From assembly GCF_000248075.1 (NCBI RefSeq), contig NZ_BAFB01000206.1, forward strand, positions 1-61,846: 61,846 nt of DNA, in the 5' to 3' direction. The notes below the pieces were generated by a model. That model was not told where the DNA came from. It did no database searches and saw only the letters and a list, made by a program, of their open reading frames with translations. The position numbers and the translations under genes were made by a program. Below are positions 16,735 through 25,190 of the stretch, piece after piece (the stretch's first letter is position 1; every line of letters begins with the position of its first letter). Origin of the DNA: Gordonia otitidis NBRC 100426. Lineage in GTDB: Bacteria > Actinomycetota > Actinomycetes > Mycobacteriales > Mycobacteriaceae.

Positions 16735-16995
16735 TTACGCTGCGCGGCGTGGTGACTCATTGTCTCGATCGGAGACGATGCGATGTGCGGGCGTCGCGTG
16801 TCGAAGCGACCGGGGGTGTTGGGTCGGGGACGAGTGGTTGGTGGTCGGAGTTGGGTCGGCGTCGACCTGGTAGGACTGCTCCCAGTCGGTGTCGTTCTGC
16901 TGTGCTGTGAGGGCGAGACGGATGATCGTCGCGACGATGATGATGGCCAGTAGAACCTTCACGATGTCGAGTGCCGGACCGTACATGAAAGACAT
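16735..16995 (-). CDS. Small single-pass membrane protein
   Basis: An 86-residue protein with one strong transmembrane segment (about 9-30, VKVLLAIIIVATIIRLAL) followed by a hydrophilic Pro/Ser/His-rich tail. The ATG is at 16995 with GTAGGAGC upstream. A TGCCGCACC element lies 61 bases upstream. It resembles small membrane proteins of actinobacterial conjugation regions, but no specific family is recognised. Confidence 0.62.
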   Translation of the reverse strand: MSFMYGPALDIVKVLLAIIIVATIIRLALTAQQNDTDWEQSYQVDADPTPTTNHSSPTQHPRSLRHATPAHRIVSDRDNESPRRAA

Positions 16996-17055
16996 GGGGT
17001 TGCTCCTACGTCGGTGGTGGGTGTACGTGGAGTAGCTTTCGTGACCCGAAATCTA

Positions 17056-17064
17056 GGTGCGGCA
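17056..17064 (-). promoter_or_regulatory. TGCCGCACC upstream element, small membrane protein gene
   Basis: Perfect minus-strand TGCCGCACC, 61 bases before the start at 16995. Seventeen bases after CGCACC comes AAGCTACT. Confidence 0.5.
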
Positions 17065-17090
17065 CAATGCGTTAGCTGATGTCCGGCGCG

Positions 17091-17537
17091 CTACGGGGAG
17101 GTGGTGTCAGTGCCGACGAGCATTGCTCGGATACGGTTTCGGCGGGCCGTCACATTGTCGCGGTTTCGGGCATGGTTGCGGCGTGTCTGTGCGGTGGCGG
17201 CCTGATCGAGTTTCTGCAGCTTTGTCAGCAGCATTCTGAGAGTGTCGGTGGCCGATGCGTCGGGCTTGTTCTGGGCGTCGGTGACCGCCTTCATGACCGC
17301 TACATGGAAGTTGCGGCCGGTGACTGCGTCGGCTGCCGCGTTGGCATTGGTGGCGGCGATCTGGTCGAGCTGCAATGTCAGCTGTTCAGGCGGAAAACCC
17401 AGCGCTGTGAGTGCTTCTGCCAGTTCGGTGATTCGTTGACGCGCCACGTCAAGTTCGGCGCGTGTGCGAGTGAGCTCAGCCTTCATGGTGCTGTCGCTGT
17501 TGGCGGTTCGGCGGGCAGTGGAAGCTGCTGTAGCCAT
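17091..17537 (-). CDS. Hypothetical helical protein
   Basis: A 148-residue protein that is predominantly helical: a coiled-coil stretch at about 18-48 (ELTRTRAELDVARQRI), an Ala-rich middle, and a basic Arg-rich end (NRDNVTARRNRIRAM) suggestive of nucleic-acid contact. AAGGA precedes the ATG at 17537, and a TGCCGCACC element lies 110 bases upstream. It follows the Hsp70/actin-like gene and the 135-residue gene but has its own upstream element. Possibly an accessory DNA-binding protein (inference). Confidence 0.6.
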   Translation of the reverse strand: MATAASTARRTANSDSTMKAELTRTRAELDVARQRITELAEALTALGFPPEQLTLQLDQIAATNANAAADAVTGRNFHVAVMKAVTDAQNKPDASATDTLRMLLTKLQKLDQAATAQTRRNHARNRDNVTARRNRIRAMLVGTDTTSP

Positions 17538-17646
17538 GTCTGGGTTCGGTCCTTACGGGTCTGGTGTGGTGAAAGCGGCGCGCGCAGAGAAGTGTTCGCG
17601 CCGGTCGCTGTGATGAGCTGTTCCATCGTTGCGTGGGTCTGTGGGA

Positions 17647-17655
17647 GGTGCGGCA
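17647..17655 (-). promoter_or_regulatory. TGCCGCACC upstream element before the 17537 start
   Basis: Perfect minus-strand TGCCGCACC; ACGATG lies 17 bases after CGCACC. It sits between the stop at 17669 and the start at 17537. Confidence 0.5.
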
Positions 17656-17668
17656 CATGCCTGCACGG

Positions 17669-18076
17669 TTACTGGCGGTCGCGTCTGTGGGTGTCGGCGC
17701 GGTCGGTGCGCATGGCCTGCCTGTGTGCTTCCCCCGCTAGGTGCGGGTAGGTGGCTGCGATCTTTGCCAGGGTCCGCGCCTTGATGATGCCGCCAATCTG
17801 GTTGCGGGCAGCGGTGTTGCCGGCCAGCTTGCGGAGCGCGTCGCGATTCTGGTCGTACAGCGTTGTGCCATGTCTGAGATAGTTCACTTGGATGCGAGCG
17901 AAGAACGCGGGGTCTGCGTCGACTTGCAGCGGGTCGGCGGGCCGTTTGTGCGGGTTCAGCTGGTTGTAGTGGGCGCACGCCTTCCGAAGCAACGTCACGG
18001 GCGTCATCTGTGGGATTTCGATCGGCATGCGTTTCGTGAACCGGATCAGGTGAGCGGTCGTCGGTGTCTGTGTCAT
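17669..18076 (-). CDS. Hypothetical protein following the actin-fold ATPase gene
   Basis: A 135-residue basic protein beginning 3 bases after the stop of the Hsp70/actin-like gene, so the two are very likely co-transcribed. The sequence is helical (LLRKACAHYNQLN, ALRKLAGNTAARNQIGGIIKART) with a charged C-terminus. No ribbon-helix-helix or other DNA-binding motif is obvious. The position is that of a partner protein in actin-type segregation pairs, but family evidence is missing. Confidence 0.62.
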   Translation of the reverse strand: MTQTPTTAHLIRFTKRMPIEIPQMTPVTLLRKACAHYNQLNPHKRPADPLQVDADPAFFARIQVNYLRHGTTLYDQNRDALRKLAGNTAARNQIGGIIKARTLAKIAATYPHLAGEAHRQAMRTDRADTHRRDRQ

Positions 18077-18079
18077 CTT

Positions 18080-19174
18080 TCAGCGCCCCACAGGAAGTAG
18101 ACGGGACAGCGTTTCGTGTGCCAGCTTCGCCGCTCCCCACGCGGCGGCGTGTGCTGGTTGATCAACGACAGATGGATTGGCGCCGGTCACGTTCTGCACG
18201 GCGATACGCACCGCCGGATCCTGCGCCCATCCGCCGGTGATGTGTACCAGGGGGCGTGCGGCGAGCGGGTTACCAGGAATGGTCCAGCGTTGCTGGACAG
18301 GGCTGCGGTCCAGCAACTCGCTCAAGACCCCTGGGTAGTCGTCGAACCCTTCGAGACGCTCGACAAAGAAGTCGGTGACCTGCTCGTAGGGGATGGTGAC
18401 CCGTGGTAGCGGGTCGGTGAGGTCGATGTTCATTAGCTGCCCGTTGTCGGTGTTGAGCGGATGCATTCGGGCTTCGGCGATGGTAGTGACGGATCGGTCC
18501 CACCATGCTTCGTCGCAGTCGTCGAGTGAGGTGCCGTCACGCTCGAGGGCGATCTCGTGGAGCAGGCTGCGGGCGGCGTCAACGAACCCGCCCAGCGGGT
18601 TGGTGATGGTGTACAACGCTTTCGTTCGTTCACGCGCGGTGACCGACACCATGGTCACCGATGCAGATCTGGCGCCGAAGTCGATCGACGTGATCGGACA
18701 GTCAACATAAGGGTCGGGCGGATACGTTTGCGCCGCAATGGCATCAGGCCACGCCACCATCATCACTTCGGCGCCGGAGATCCGCGACACCGCGTTCTGG
18801 TAGGCGGCGACGACTTGTTTCGGCCAGGTCGTCGGATAGGTGGCGGCAATGACGGCCACGTCCGCTTTCATCGCTGCTTGCGCGCTCGCCATGATGGGCG
18901 CCAGCGCCGCACTGACGAGGGAGTCTGCGTGCCGGGGTGACCCCGCAATGACCTGCGCTTCGCGGCCGAGTAGTCGGGCGAATCGTGTGATGACTGTGGT
19001 CGCCTTAGCGGGGTCGGTGACAAGCGCCCCGCTCTCTGCGACGTAGATGTGTGCTGGCCACACCTCACCTCTCGACGGCTGCAAGATCTTCGGTTCGTCG
19101 AACTCGCCGCCGGCGACAGCAGCCGTGATCGTCGCGGAACCGAGATCGACTGCGAGCACGCATTTGTTGGCCAT
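18080..19174 (-). CDS. Hsp70/actin-fold ATPase
   Basis: A 364-residue protein with the nucleotide-binding signatures of the actin/Hsp70/ParM superfamily: phosphate-1 loop AVDLGSATITA near residue 8, phosphate-2 loop SIDFGARSASVT near 170, and adenosine-type HITGGWAQDPAVR near 320. The length fits a nucleotide-binding domain alone, without the DnaK substrate domain. The start is the ATG at 19174 (MANKCVLAV), behind GGGAGGTG; an ATG six codons earlier overlaps that ribosome site. It could be a ParM-like plasmid segregation filament or an Hsp70-like regulator; sequence alone cannot decide. It is followed tightly by a small gene. Confidence 0.75.
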   Translation of the reverse strand: MANKCVLAVDLGSATITAAVAGGEFDEPKILQPSRGEVWPAHIYVAESGALVTDPAKATTVITRFARLLGREAQVIAGSPRHADSLVSAALAPIMASAQAAMKADVAVIAATYPTTWPKQVVAAYQNAVSRISGAEVMMVAWPDAIAAQTYPPDPYVDCPITSIDFGARSASVTMVSVTARERTKALYTITNPLGGFVDAARSLLHEIALERDGTSLDDCDEAWWDRSVTTIAEARMHPLNTDNGQLMNIDLTDPLPRVTIPYEQVTDFFVERLEGFDDYPGVLSELLDRSPVQQRWTIPGNPLAARPLVHITGGWAQDPAVRIAVQNVTGANPSVVDQPAHAAAWGAAKLAHETLSRLLPVGR

Positions 19175-19239
19175 CGGCAGCGCACCTCCCATCGTGTTGA
19201 TGAGCATCAGTATGCGAACCGCGTTTTTGGGTGGCCGAA

Positions 19240-19276
19240 GGGCGGCGGCTACACGAGTATCGGGTAGCCGCCGCCC
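19240..19276 (-). terminator. Hairpin terminator after the GNAT-like gene
   Basis: Perfect 13-base arms GGGCGGCGGCTAC and GTAGCCGCCGCCC around an 11-base loop, downstream of the minus-strand stop at 19307. It insulates the actin-fold operon whose start lies at 19174. Confidence 0.7.
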
Positions 19277-19306
19277 GCGGGTCGTTCCGTGAGCCTCGGT
19301 AGATCG

Positions 19307-19759
19307 TTAGCGTGCGTCTTTCGGGTGGTCTTTCACTTTGTCGTAGAAGTCGCACTCACTGCCACGGCGGCACTCCCAGTGCTCATTTCTAGGGGTCGGA
19401 AGCACCGGGTCCAAGCCCAGAGAGCACTCACTGATGAAGCGATTGATGAGGTAGGCGCCAGAGCATGTCAGAGCCCCGCGGTCGAGCATGTCGGGGGTGG
19501 CACCAGCGTCGACAGCGGCCTTGAGCATCTCAAGCCCGAGCCCGATACCTCGGTAGCTCGCGTTCATAATCTCGATATTGCCGATGTGATATTCCTGCCC
19601 ATCGGGCCAGGTGATGATTCCAACGTATCCGCCGTCAAGCCCCTGACGGAACGCCTCGGGCCGTGTGCTGTAGCAGAGGATTGAGTGCCGGTAGACATCC
19701 ATGAAGATGAGCTGGTCACCGACTTGGACCTGCTTGCGGTGTGGGAACTGGTGGTTCAT
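19307..19759 (-). CDS. GNAT-like acetyltransferase
   Basis: A 150-residue protein. The core VGIITWPDGQEYHIGNIEI followed by YRGIGLGLEML matches strand-turn-helix of GNAT motif A, with R-x-x-G-x-G replaced by RGIGLG. The start is the ATG at 19759 (MNHQFPHRK). GNAT enzymes transfer acetyl groups from acetyl-CoA to amines; the substrate here is unknown. It is monocistronic, with a terminator downstream at 19240-19276 and a palindrome just upstream. Confidence 0.6.
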   Translation of the reverse strand: MNHQFPHRKQVQVGDQLIFMDVYRHSILCYSTRPEAFRQGLDGGYVGIITWPDGQEYHIGNIEIMNASYRGIGLGLEMLKAAVDAGATPDMLDRGALTCSGAYLINRFISECSLGLDPVLPTPRNEHWECRRGSECDFYDKVKDHPKDAR

Positions 19760-20087
19760 GACACTCCTGACGCACAGCTTCGAATGAAGCTGTCTGGTCG
19801 ATTGGATTGGGGTGCCTGACCCGTGATGAGAACTCCGCACGCAGCTTTATCTGTGCGCAGCTTCACCCGGAGGCATTCGCCTCGACGGTCAAGCGAGGGC
19901 CTGTGACCCTCCGGATGTGGGTTTAGTTTGCACATTCTCTCAGTAGTTATGAGATATATCGGTCCCTGCTCTCGTCGGCACGCCCGCACCAGGGGTGCCC
20001 TGCCGCACCCAGTTGACCGGGGGTACCCGCTGAAACGCGTATGCGAACGTGTCAGCAATCGAAGGACACAGGCGAGGAGATCGCGAT
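19760..20087. other. Structured intergenic region between divergent genes
   Basis: A 328-base gap. It holds a perfect hairpin ACAGCTTC-GAAT-GAAGCTGT (19774-19793), a second GC stem GAGGC-ATTC-GCCTC (about 19871-19885), an AT-rich tract (19920-19965) and TGCCGCACC at 20001-20009 on the plus strand. No gene is seen. The palindrome 15 bases before the GNAT-like start could be an operator or attenuator, and the AT-rich tract a promoter. Confidence 0.45.
20001..20009 (+). promoter_or_regulatory. TGCCGCACC upstream element before the 20088 start
   Basis: Perfect plus-strand copy, 79 bases before the coding start. Seventeen bases after CGCACC comes CCGCTG; no strong -10 is evident. Confidence 0.45.
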
Positions 20088-20903
20088 ATGGGAGCACGTG
20101 ACGTGCCGGGTCGTGTGGGTGATGCGGGCAGTGCGATTGCGGACAGGGCACGCGATGGCTGGGATGCGGTGAAGTACTCGTCCTGGCGGGTGCGTGGTGG
20201 CCTGGTTGCTGCTGCGATCGCGGTGGTGGTCGTGGTCGCGGTGGCCGTCGTGGTGTTGCTGCCCGACAGTGATGATGAGACGTCAACTCGGGTACTGCGA
20301 CCGGTGCTGGTCACCAATACGGACCTGCCCGCCCCACGATGGACGGGCTGGACGCAGAAAGCGATCGACGCTCAACCCGCGCCGGCCACGAAAGCAGCCG
20401 GCGTGACGGCACAGCCTGCCGAATGCGTGCCCGGCGGAGAGTCGCAGCGTGCGGTGCAGCTTCTGGGGGTGCAGGGCGAGCCATGGGCTGGAACCGAGTT
20501 CGTCAGTCTGTCACTACAGGCTCGCGCGACTGTGATGTTGGCGAAGAACTCGCTCGATGTTGTTCGCGCAGTGGATGAATGGATCGCGCAGTGTTCGCAT
20601 GCGACCGTCACTGAGGGTGACAACAAGGCGTCGGTCGATCTGAAAGGGTTGGCGGTGAACGCCAAGTCCTATCGGCTTGCCGCAGCCCGCGTGGTTGCGC
20701 AGTCGGTTACCCCGGATGTCACGAATGCTGACGTGTCGTCGACTGCTATCACCGCCGTCGGCCGTGCTGGCGACTACGTGCTGTCGGTGGCACTCACCAT
20801 CCCGGGCGCGGTCACCAAGGATGCGGTGTCGACGCTGGACACCTTGTGGCGGGCGCAGGCGGCGAAGCTGGTCGGCTATCTGCAGGCAGGCAAACTGCAG
20901 TAG
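20088..20903 (+). CDS. Type II membrane protein with extracytoplasmic domain
   Basis: A 271-residue protein. A short cytosolic stretch is followed by one transmembrane helix (about 40-58, LVAAAIAVVVVVAVAVVVLL). An exported domain of about 210 residues follows, with Cys pairs (AECVPGG and AQCSHATV) that could form a disulphide. The fold resembles the extracellular PknH-like/lipoprotein domains of mycobacteria in pattern (mixed alpha/beta, VVRAVDEWIAQC), but this is a weak impression. The start is ATG 20088 (MGARDV) with GAGGAG upstream. It is convergent with dnaB, the two genes ending 2 bases apart. A role in the surface or transfer apparatus is inferred. Confidence 0.7.
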   Translation: MGARDVPGRVGDAGSAIADRARDGWDAVKYSSWRVRGGLVAAAIAVVVVVAVAVVVLLPDSDDETSTRVLRPVLVTNTDLPAPRWTGWTQKAIDAQPAPATKAAGVTAQPAECVPGGESQRAVQLLGVQGEPWAGTEFVSLSLQARATVMLAKNSLDVVRAVDEWIAQCSHATVTEGDNKASVDLKGLAVNAKSYRLAAARVVAQSVTPDVTNADVSSTAITAVGRAGDYVLSVALTIPGAVTKDAVSTLDTLWRAQAAKLVGYLQAGKLQ

Positions 20904-20905
20904 CC

Positions 20906-22417
20906 CTACGACCAGTTCGACGGCGGGTCTGGTGGTGTCTCTGGTCGCGGCGTATCGTTACGTTCAGACGAACCGTGTGTCGCGGCAGTAGGCGCGGGGG
21001 GTGGTCGCGGATGGTCGTTCTGCAGCAGTGAACGATTCGGAAAGTTTCCCGCTTCGACAGTACATGCCCTCTCCCCCAACATATTTCGAGGAAAACTCTG
21101 ACCTGCCGCGCCGTGGCGATATTTGAGCACGAACACCCGCATATCTTCTGGTAGATATCCGTGCTCGGCTGCTCCCGCAGGGTTGGTGGCGTACTTGCGT
21201 TCGAGCGCGAGAACCGCATCAGCATCCTGTTCCAGCTGACCAGAGCTCTTCAAATCATCAAGCCGCGGCTCACGGTCGGTGGCCTCACGGCTGACCTGTA
21301 CGGCCGCGACGAACGGCACGTTCATGCGCTTCGCCAGCAGCTTCGCTCGGGTGCTGTTCGCTGAGACCCTCGCATACTCGCTGTTGGACGGTGGCAGGGC
21401 GGGCGGATCGCCGAGCATCTGAATGTAGTCCTGGAAGATGACGTGCAGATCGGAACCAATGCTGCGGAACTTCGCTCGAGCTCCGGCGGCTCCCCGCTCA
21501 ATCGCGGGCATCGTGCTCGCCATGTCATCGATCACCAAATTCCATGCCATGACTTGCATTTCGGCGTTCTCAAGCTGTTCAAGATGCAGCGGTGTCAGCT
21601 GGTCGGGCGTCTTGGTCAAAGTATCGAGTCGCACCGTCGCGCACTCGGCGACGAGCAGTCGCTGCAACACCTCGTTGGCAGTCATCTCCGTCGACGCGAA
21701 GTAGACGCCGTAGCCAGCTTTGCACGCTGCCCGTATCCAGTCGATCAGTACGACGGACTTGCCGACGGAGGGGCGTGCTGCGATGTACACCAACCACGGA
21801 GGTCGCAGCCCACCAATAATGGGACGTCGCCCGTTGGGATCGCCGTTGCCGTCGAGGTCGACGTAGCCGGTCGGAATGCCGTGTAAGCCGGGCCCGCGGT
21901 CAATCTCTGTCTGCAGGTTCAGCCGGAACTGGGCGATCTGCTCTTCAAGGTCCGGCAGCGCCGCCGACATGTGCGAGCCGTTGGCGAACAGTTCCTCGGT
22001 GCGTGTGCGCGCCTCGTCGAACGACACGTCGTTGCCGAGACGTTCAGCGAGGCTGCGCAGTTCGTTCGCCGCGCTGCGCGCCTGAAATGCGTCGGCGAGC
22101 GCAGCAAGGTACGTCCGCGGCGCCGACGACGGCTCAGTCAGCACAGCATGGGTGAGATCAGTCAATCCCGGGTACCCGCCCACGGCTGTGATCGTGTCGT
22201 TCGACGACATGCGTGCCCGCACCGATTCCAGCCCGATCGGCACACCATCAAGGTAGAGGTCGGCTACAGCTTGAAACACTTTCTGGTGGGCTGTCGATTC
22301 GAATGCGCTCGGCGTCAACCACGACATGGTGTCATGGATGAACTCCGAGTTGTCGCCGTCGAGGAGCGCACCGAGCACTACTCGTTCGGCGACGGCACCG
22401 ACCGATGAATCAGGCAT
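20906..22417 (-). CDS. dnaB: DnaB-type replicative DNA helicase
   Basis: A 503-residue RecA-fold hexameric helicase. The N-terminal helical domain (about 1-150) contains AERVVLGALLDG and FQAVADLYLDG, typical of DnaB. The Walker A motif ARPSVGKS is at 214-221, the helicase TEMT-type segment (FASTEMTANEV) follows, the Walker B region is VIFQDYIQML, and the final arginine-rich motif is VLKYRHGAAG. A Pro-rich tail of 40 residues has no counterpart in chromosomal DnaB. It unwinds DNA at a replication fork and suggests that the element helps run its own replication. No DnaG primase is seen nearby. Confidence 0.93.
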   Translation of the reverse strand: MPDSSVGAVAERVVLGALLDGDNSEFIHDTMSWLTPSAFESTAHQKVFQAVADLYLDGVPIGLESVRARMSSNDTITAVGGYPGLTDLTHAVLTEPSSAPRTYLAALADAFQARSAANELRSLAERLGNDVSFDEARTRTEELFANGSHMSAALPDLEEQIAQFRLNLQTEIDRGPGLHGIPTGYVDLDGNGDPNGRRPIIGGLRPPWLVYIAARPSVGKSVVLIDWIRAACKAGYGVYFASTEMTANEVLQRLLVAECATVRLDTLTKTPDQLTPLHLEQLENAEMQVMAWNLVIDDMASTMPAIERGAAGARAKFRSIGSDLHVIFQDYIQMLGDPPALPPSNSEYARVSANSTRAKLLAKRMNVPFVAAVQVSREATDREPRLDDLKSSGQLEQDADAVLALERKYATNPAGAAEHGYLPEDMRVFVLKYRHGAAGQSFPRNMLGERACTVEAGNFPNRSLLQNDHPRPPPAPTAATHGSSERNDTPRPETPPDPPSNWS

Positions 22418-22485
22418 GCGCCCACCATAGGTCGCCAGTTTCGGCTGCCAGCGGCAATCCCGATGGCCGTGAGGATGGTGCGCAG

Positions 22486-23289
22486 TCAGCCCAGCTGCTG
22501 GGCGACGATCGCAGCCAGTTCGTCGGATAGTGGCCCCGGATCACCAAGATCCACTGCGGGAAACGGCGCGTGAATGTGTGCCGGGCACACACGGATCACC
22601 ACGCCCGGTGTTGGCAGCGCCCACGAATGAACGTGGGTGGGTGCCGGGAAGGTTTCGGCGCTCAACAGTTCAACGATGCGGCTGTCGTCGGTGTAGCTGC
22701 GGGCCCGATTGTTGCCTTGCGGTGCGAGGGCGTCGCCGACGGCCCGCGCCAGCTTGTCCAGATCCGGTTTGGTGGCGGGCGCTGTGCGGGGCCGGGCATC
22801 GGCGGCGCAACCAGCCACCGGGATTGTGCGCGCGGGGACTCCGGACTTCGGGATCGGCATGGTGAGGCACATGTGCAGACGCATCGGACAGTCCGGCACT
22901 ACGAAATCGGTTCCGGCAGAGCGTAGGAAGGCGCGATGAATGCTGGTTCGCCACGACCGCAGTTCGGGCCCTTTGTCGTGGCGGACAACGCCTGGCGCGA
23001 CCGCGGCCATCGATCCTTGCGACACCGGGATGCCGGCAACTACTAGCCACAGCTGTGAGCGTGTGGCGAAGCCGCCCAGCAGGTGCTCAGGGATGGTGGC
23101 CGGCGCGGTTCCCGGCCGCCGCGATCGGCTGATCGTCTTACCTTCCGGGGGTGTGATGTGCTGACGTGACTGCGCCGGGAGTCGTTCACATTCGCTGCAG
23201 CACTTCTTGTCGGCCGCCATCAATCGCTTTTTGCATCCGCACAGTTTGTGTGTGCCGTCATCAAGAAGTTGCTGCACGTTCAACGCCAT
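22486..23289 (-). CDS. RusA-like Holliday-junction resolvase
   Basis: A 267-residue protein starting at ATG 23289 (MALNVQQLL). The N-terminal 45 residues carry a Cys pattern (LCGCKKR, CCSEC) that may bind zinc. The core matches RusA: a strand with IPVSQGSM, KPDLDKLARAVGDAL with the catalytic Asp pair, and TDDSRIVEL with the third acidic cluster. RusA enzymes cut four-way DNA junctions during recombination. The gene is divergent from the SSB operon and lies 68 bases upstream of dnaB in the same orientation. The leader is short and without a clear ribosome site. Confidence 0.82.
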   Translation of the reverse strand: MALNVQQLLDDGTHKLCGCKKRLMAADKKCCSECERLPAQSRQHITPPEGKTISRSRRPGTAPATIPEHLLGGFATRSQLWLVVAGIPVSQGSMAAVAPGVVRHDKGPELRSWRTSIHRAFLRSAGTDFVVPDCPMRLHMCLTMPIPKSGVPARTIPVAGCAADARPRTAPATKPDLDKLARAVGDALAPQGNNRARSYTDDSRIVELLSAETFPAPTHVHSWALPTPGVVIRVCPAHIHAPFPAVDLGDPGPLSDELAAIVAQQLG

Positions 23290-23362
23290 ACGCTCAGCGT
23301 AGAGATCATGTTTTCCGGTGAAAGTGGCTGCACTGCAGCTCAAGTTGGGTGCGCGTCGCAAG

Positions 23363-23415
23363 TGCCGCACCTGTCAGTGGCGGGTGCCAGGCTTGGGACA
23401 TCACATCGAAGCCGC
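23363..23415 (+). promoter_or_regulatory. Promoter region with both shared elements, SSB operon
   Basis: TGCCGCACC (23363-23371), AGGCTT as the possible -10 hexamer 17 bases after CGCACC, then ACATCGAAGCC (23405-23415). The start codon is at 23434. The order and spacing match the promoters of the DUF932 and sbcC genes. Confidence 0.6.
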
Positions 23416-23433
23416 ACATGAAGGGTCAGCACA

Positions 23434-25158
23434 ATGAGTGACACCGAGTTCGAACGCCAAACCACCGGAGGCTCGTTCGTCGCCTACGAGGCGCAGCCGT
23501 CACGCAACGTCGTCACGATCAAGGTTGGCGAGTCGGTCGAGCAGGTTCGCGTGTACCCGGAAGTCTTTGTTCAGGAGCATCCGTTCATCAAGGTGAAGGA
23601 ACTCAACGAGTCCGATGATGGGAAGAACATCAGTGTCTCGTTCGATCCGGCATCTGTGCCTGTCGGCGAGGGCAAGTCGCCGCTACGTCGCCCGATCAAC
23701 GCCAACGTCGCTGCGGGTGGCCGTATGGCTCAGGCGCTGCGGTGGGCACTGGATCACGACGCCGCCCTCTACGTCGGCATCGAGTACCGGCGGAAGTGGA
23801 AGAACCTCAGCGGCCAGGTCATCCCCTACGACACGCCGATCCTCGAACTGCGCGGGTTCAACGCCGACACAGGTGAATCAACGGATGCCGCGCAGGGCAC
23901 GTCACGCCAGAACATCAGCAAGATCGTCGCGGTGGCCGGCATCGTCGACGACCCCCGCATCACCATCAGCGACGAAGCGAAGTCCAATCCGCTGCTGTGG
24001 CATCACTTCCGGTCCAACCGAATCGGCAAGACGCCGCCGCCCGAATGGGTGCGAGCGACCCGCGAAGATGGCAGCCCCGCGGGTGCTGCTATCCCGCGTG
24101 AGCAGTGGCGCGACCTGACCGGGACGTCCTCGGCGCCAAGCATCGACCTCGATGCGCTGGCCGTCGCTGTGGTGGCACGCATGAATGCTTCCGGTGACGC
24201 GCGGTCGGATGGCCAGCCGGTGCGTCCGCCGCTACAGGCAGCCAAGTCCGCCGAAGGACGCCGGTGGGACCTCTATAACTCCGACGGCCGAGTCAATCCC
24301 GGCAGCTGGGCGGTCAGTGGTGCGCTACGGCTTCGTGACACCGCGCTAACCGTCCTCGAAACCGTCAACTACCTCGAGGTCGACGCCGCGAACGCAGAAG
24401 GCCGCGAACCGAACCTACTGTCGCGGGAGGCGATCACCGGCACCGCTACCGCCATGATGGGGGCACTTGTCGGAGTGGTTGACCAGGTGCAGATGCGCAT
24501 CACTGGCCGCGCCCACGCCAACCGAATCGACGGTTCACACACCACCGCCAGCAAGGTGGTGCACCAGGTGGCGACGCGTGATCTGCCGTTGACTCGTGCA
24601 GTCCTCGACGACGACGCGGCGAAAGCGCAGTGGCTGAACTCAGTTCGCGACCTTGCCGGGGAGATCGCGCACGCAGCGGTGGCGCTGACAGAGTCGTATG
24701 CCACCGCCACCGCAGATCCGGTCCCCGCTGGTGATGCGTCGGGGCGCGCCCACCAGCAGGCAGCGAAGCAGAACCCGCCCGAAGTGCCGTCCGGTCCCCC
24801 CACTTCGGCGCCGACGCAGCAGAATCGGCCCGCCAACTCCGCCGTCACCCAGCCGCACACACCTGACTTCTCGGTCAGCGACGGCGACGACACTCAGACT
24901 GCGCAACGCGCCCCCGTCGCGTCGGTGCGGGAACAGAACGCGGCGCTGCTGCAACCACTGCTGGCAGCCGCCAACCTCGCCCCCCGCGACGTGATGCCGT
25001 TGATCCGGGAACACTTCCAGGTGAACCGACTCGACGACGTGGCGACACAAAACCTGGAATCTACTGTGGCGACGTGGTCACAGAACCTCCCCCGATTCCG
25101 GCAAACGGCCGAAGCCGCATACCGACGCGACCAGGCCACCACCAAAGCCGCAGGATGA
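23434..25158 (+). CDS. Hypothetical DNA-metabolism protein co-transcribed with SSB
   Basis: A 574-residue protein that I do not recognise. Residues 1-165 look beta-rich with OB-like strand patterns (NVVTIKVGESVEQVRV, YDTPILELRGF). Residues 170-430 are mixed, with helical blocks (GSWAVSGALRLRDTALTVLE). A low-complexity Pro/Gln/Thr segment spans about 430-490. The last 75 residues are helical (NAALLQPLLAAANLAPRDVM). No Walker or nuclease motif is seen. It lies 32 bases upstream of SSB under the shared double promoter, so a ssDNA-related or recombination-mediator role is likely but unproven. Confidence 0.72.
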   Translation: MSDTEFERQTTGGSFVAYEAQPSRNVVTIKVGESVEQVRVYPEVFVQEHPFIKVKELNESDDGKNISVSFDPASVPVGEGKSPLRRPINANVAAGGRMAQALRWALDHDAALYVGIEYRRKWKNLSGQVIPYDTPILELRGFNADTGESTDAAQGTSRQNISKIVAVAGIVDDPRITISDEAKSNPLLWHHFRSNRIGKTPPPEWVRATREDGSPAGAAIPREQWRDLTGTSSAPSIDLDALAVAVVARMNASGDARSDGQPVRPPLQAAKSAEGRRWDLYNSDGRVNPGSWAVSGALRLRDTALTVLETVNYLEVDAANAEGREPNLLSREAITGTATAMMGALVGVVDQVQMRITGRAHANRIDGSHTTASKVVHQVATRDLPLTRAVLDDDAAKAQWLNSVRDLAGEIAHAAVALTESYATATADPVPAGDASGRAHQQAAKQNPPEVPSGPPTSAPTQQNRPANSAVTQPHTPDFSVSDGDDTQTAQRAPVASVREQNAALLQPLLAAANLAPRDVMPLIREHFQVNRLDDVATQNLESTVATWSQNLPRFRQTAEAAYRRDQATTKAAG

Positions 25159-25190
25159 TGCGGCGACTCACAGGAAAGTAGGTACACAAC

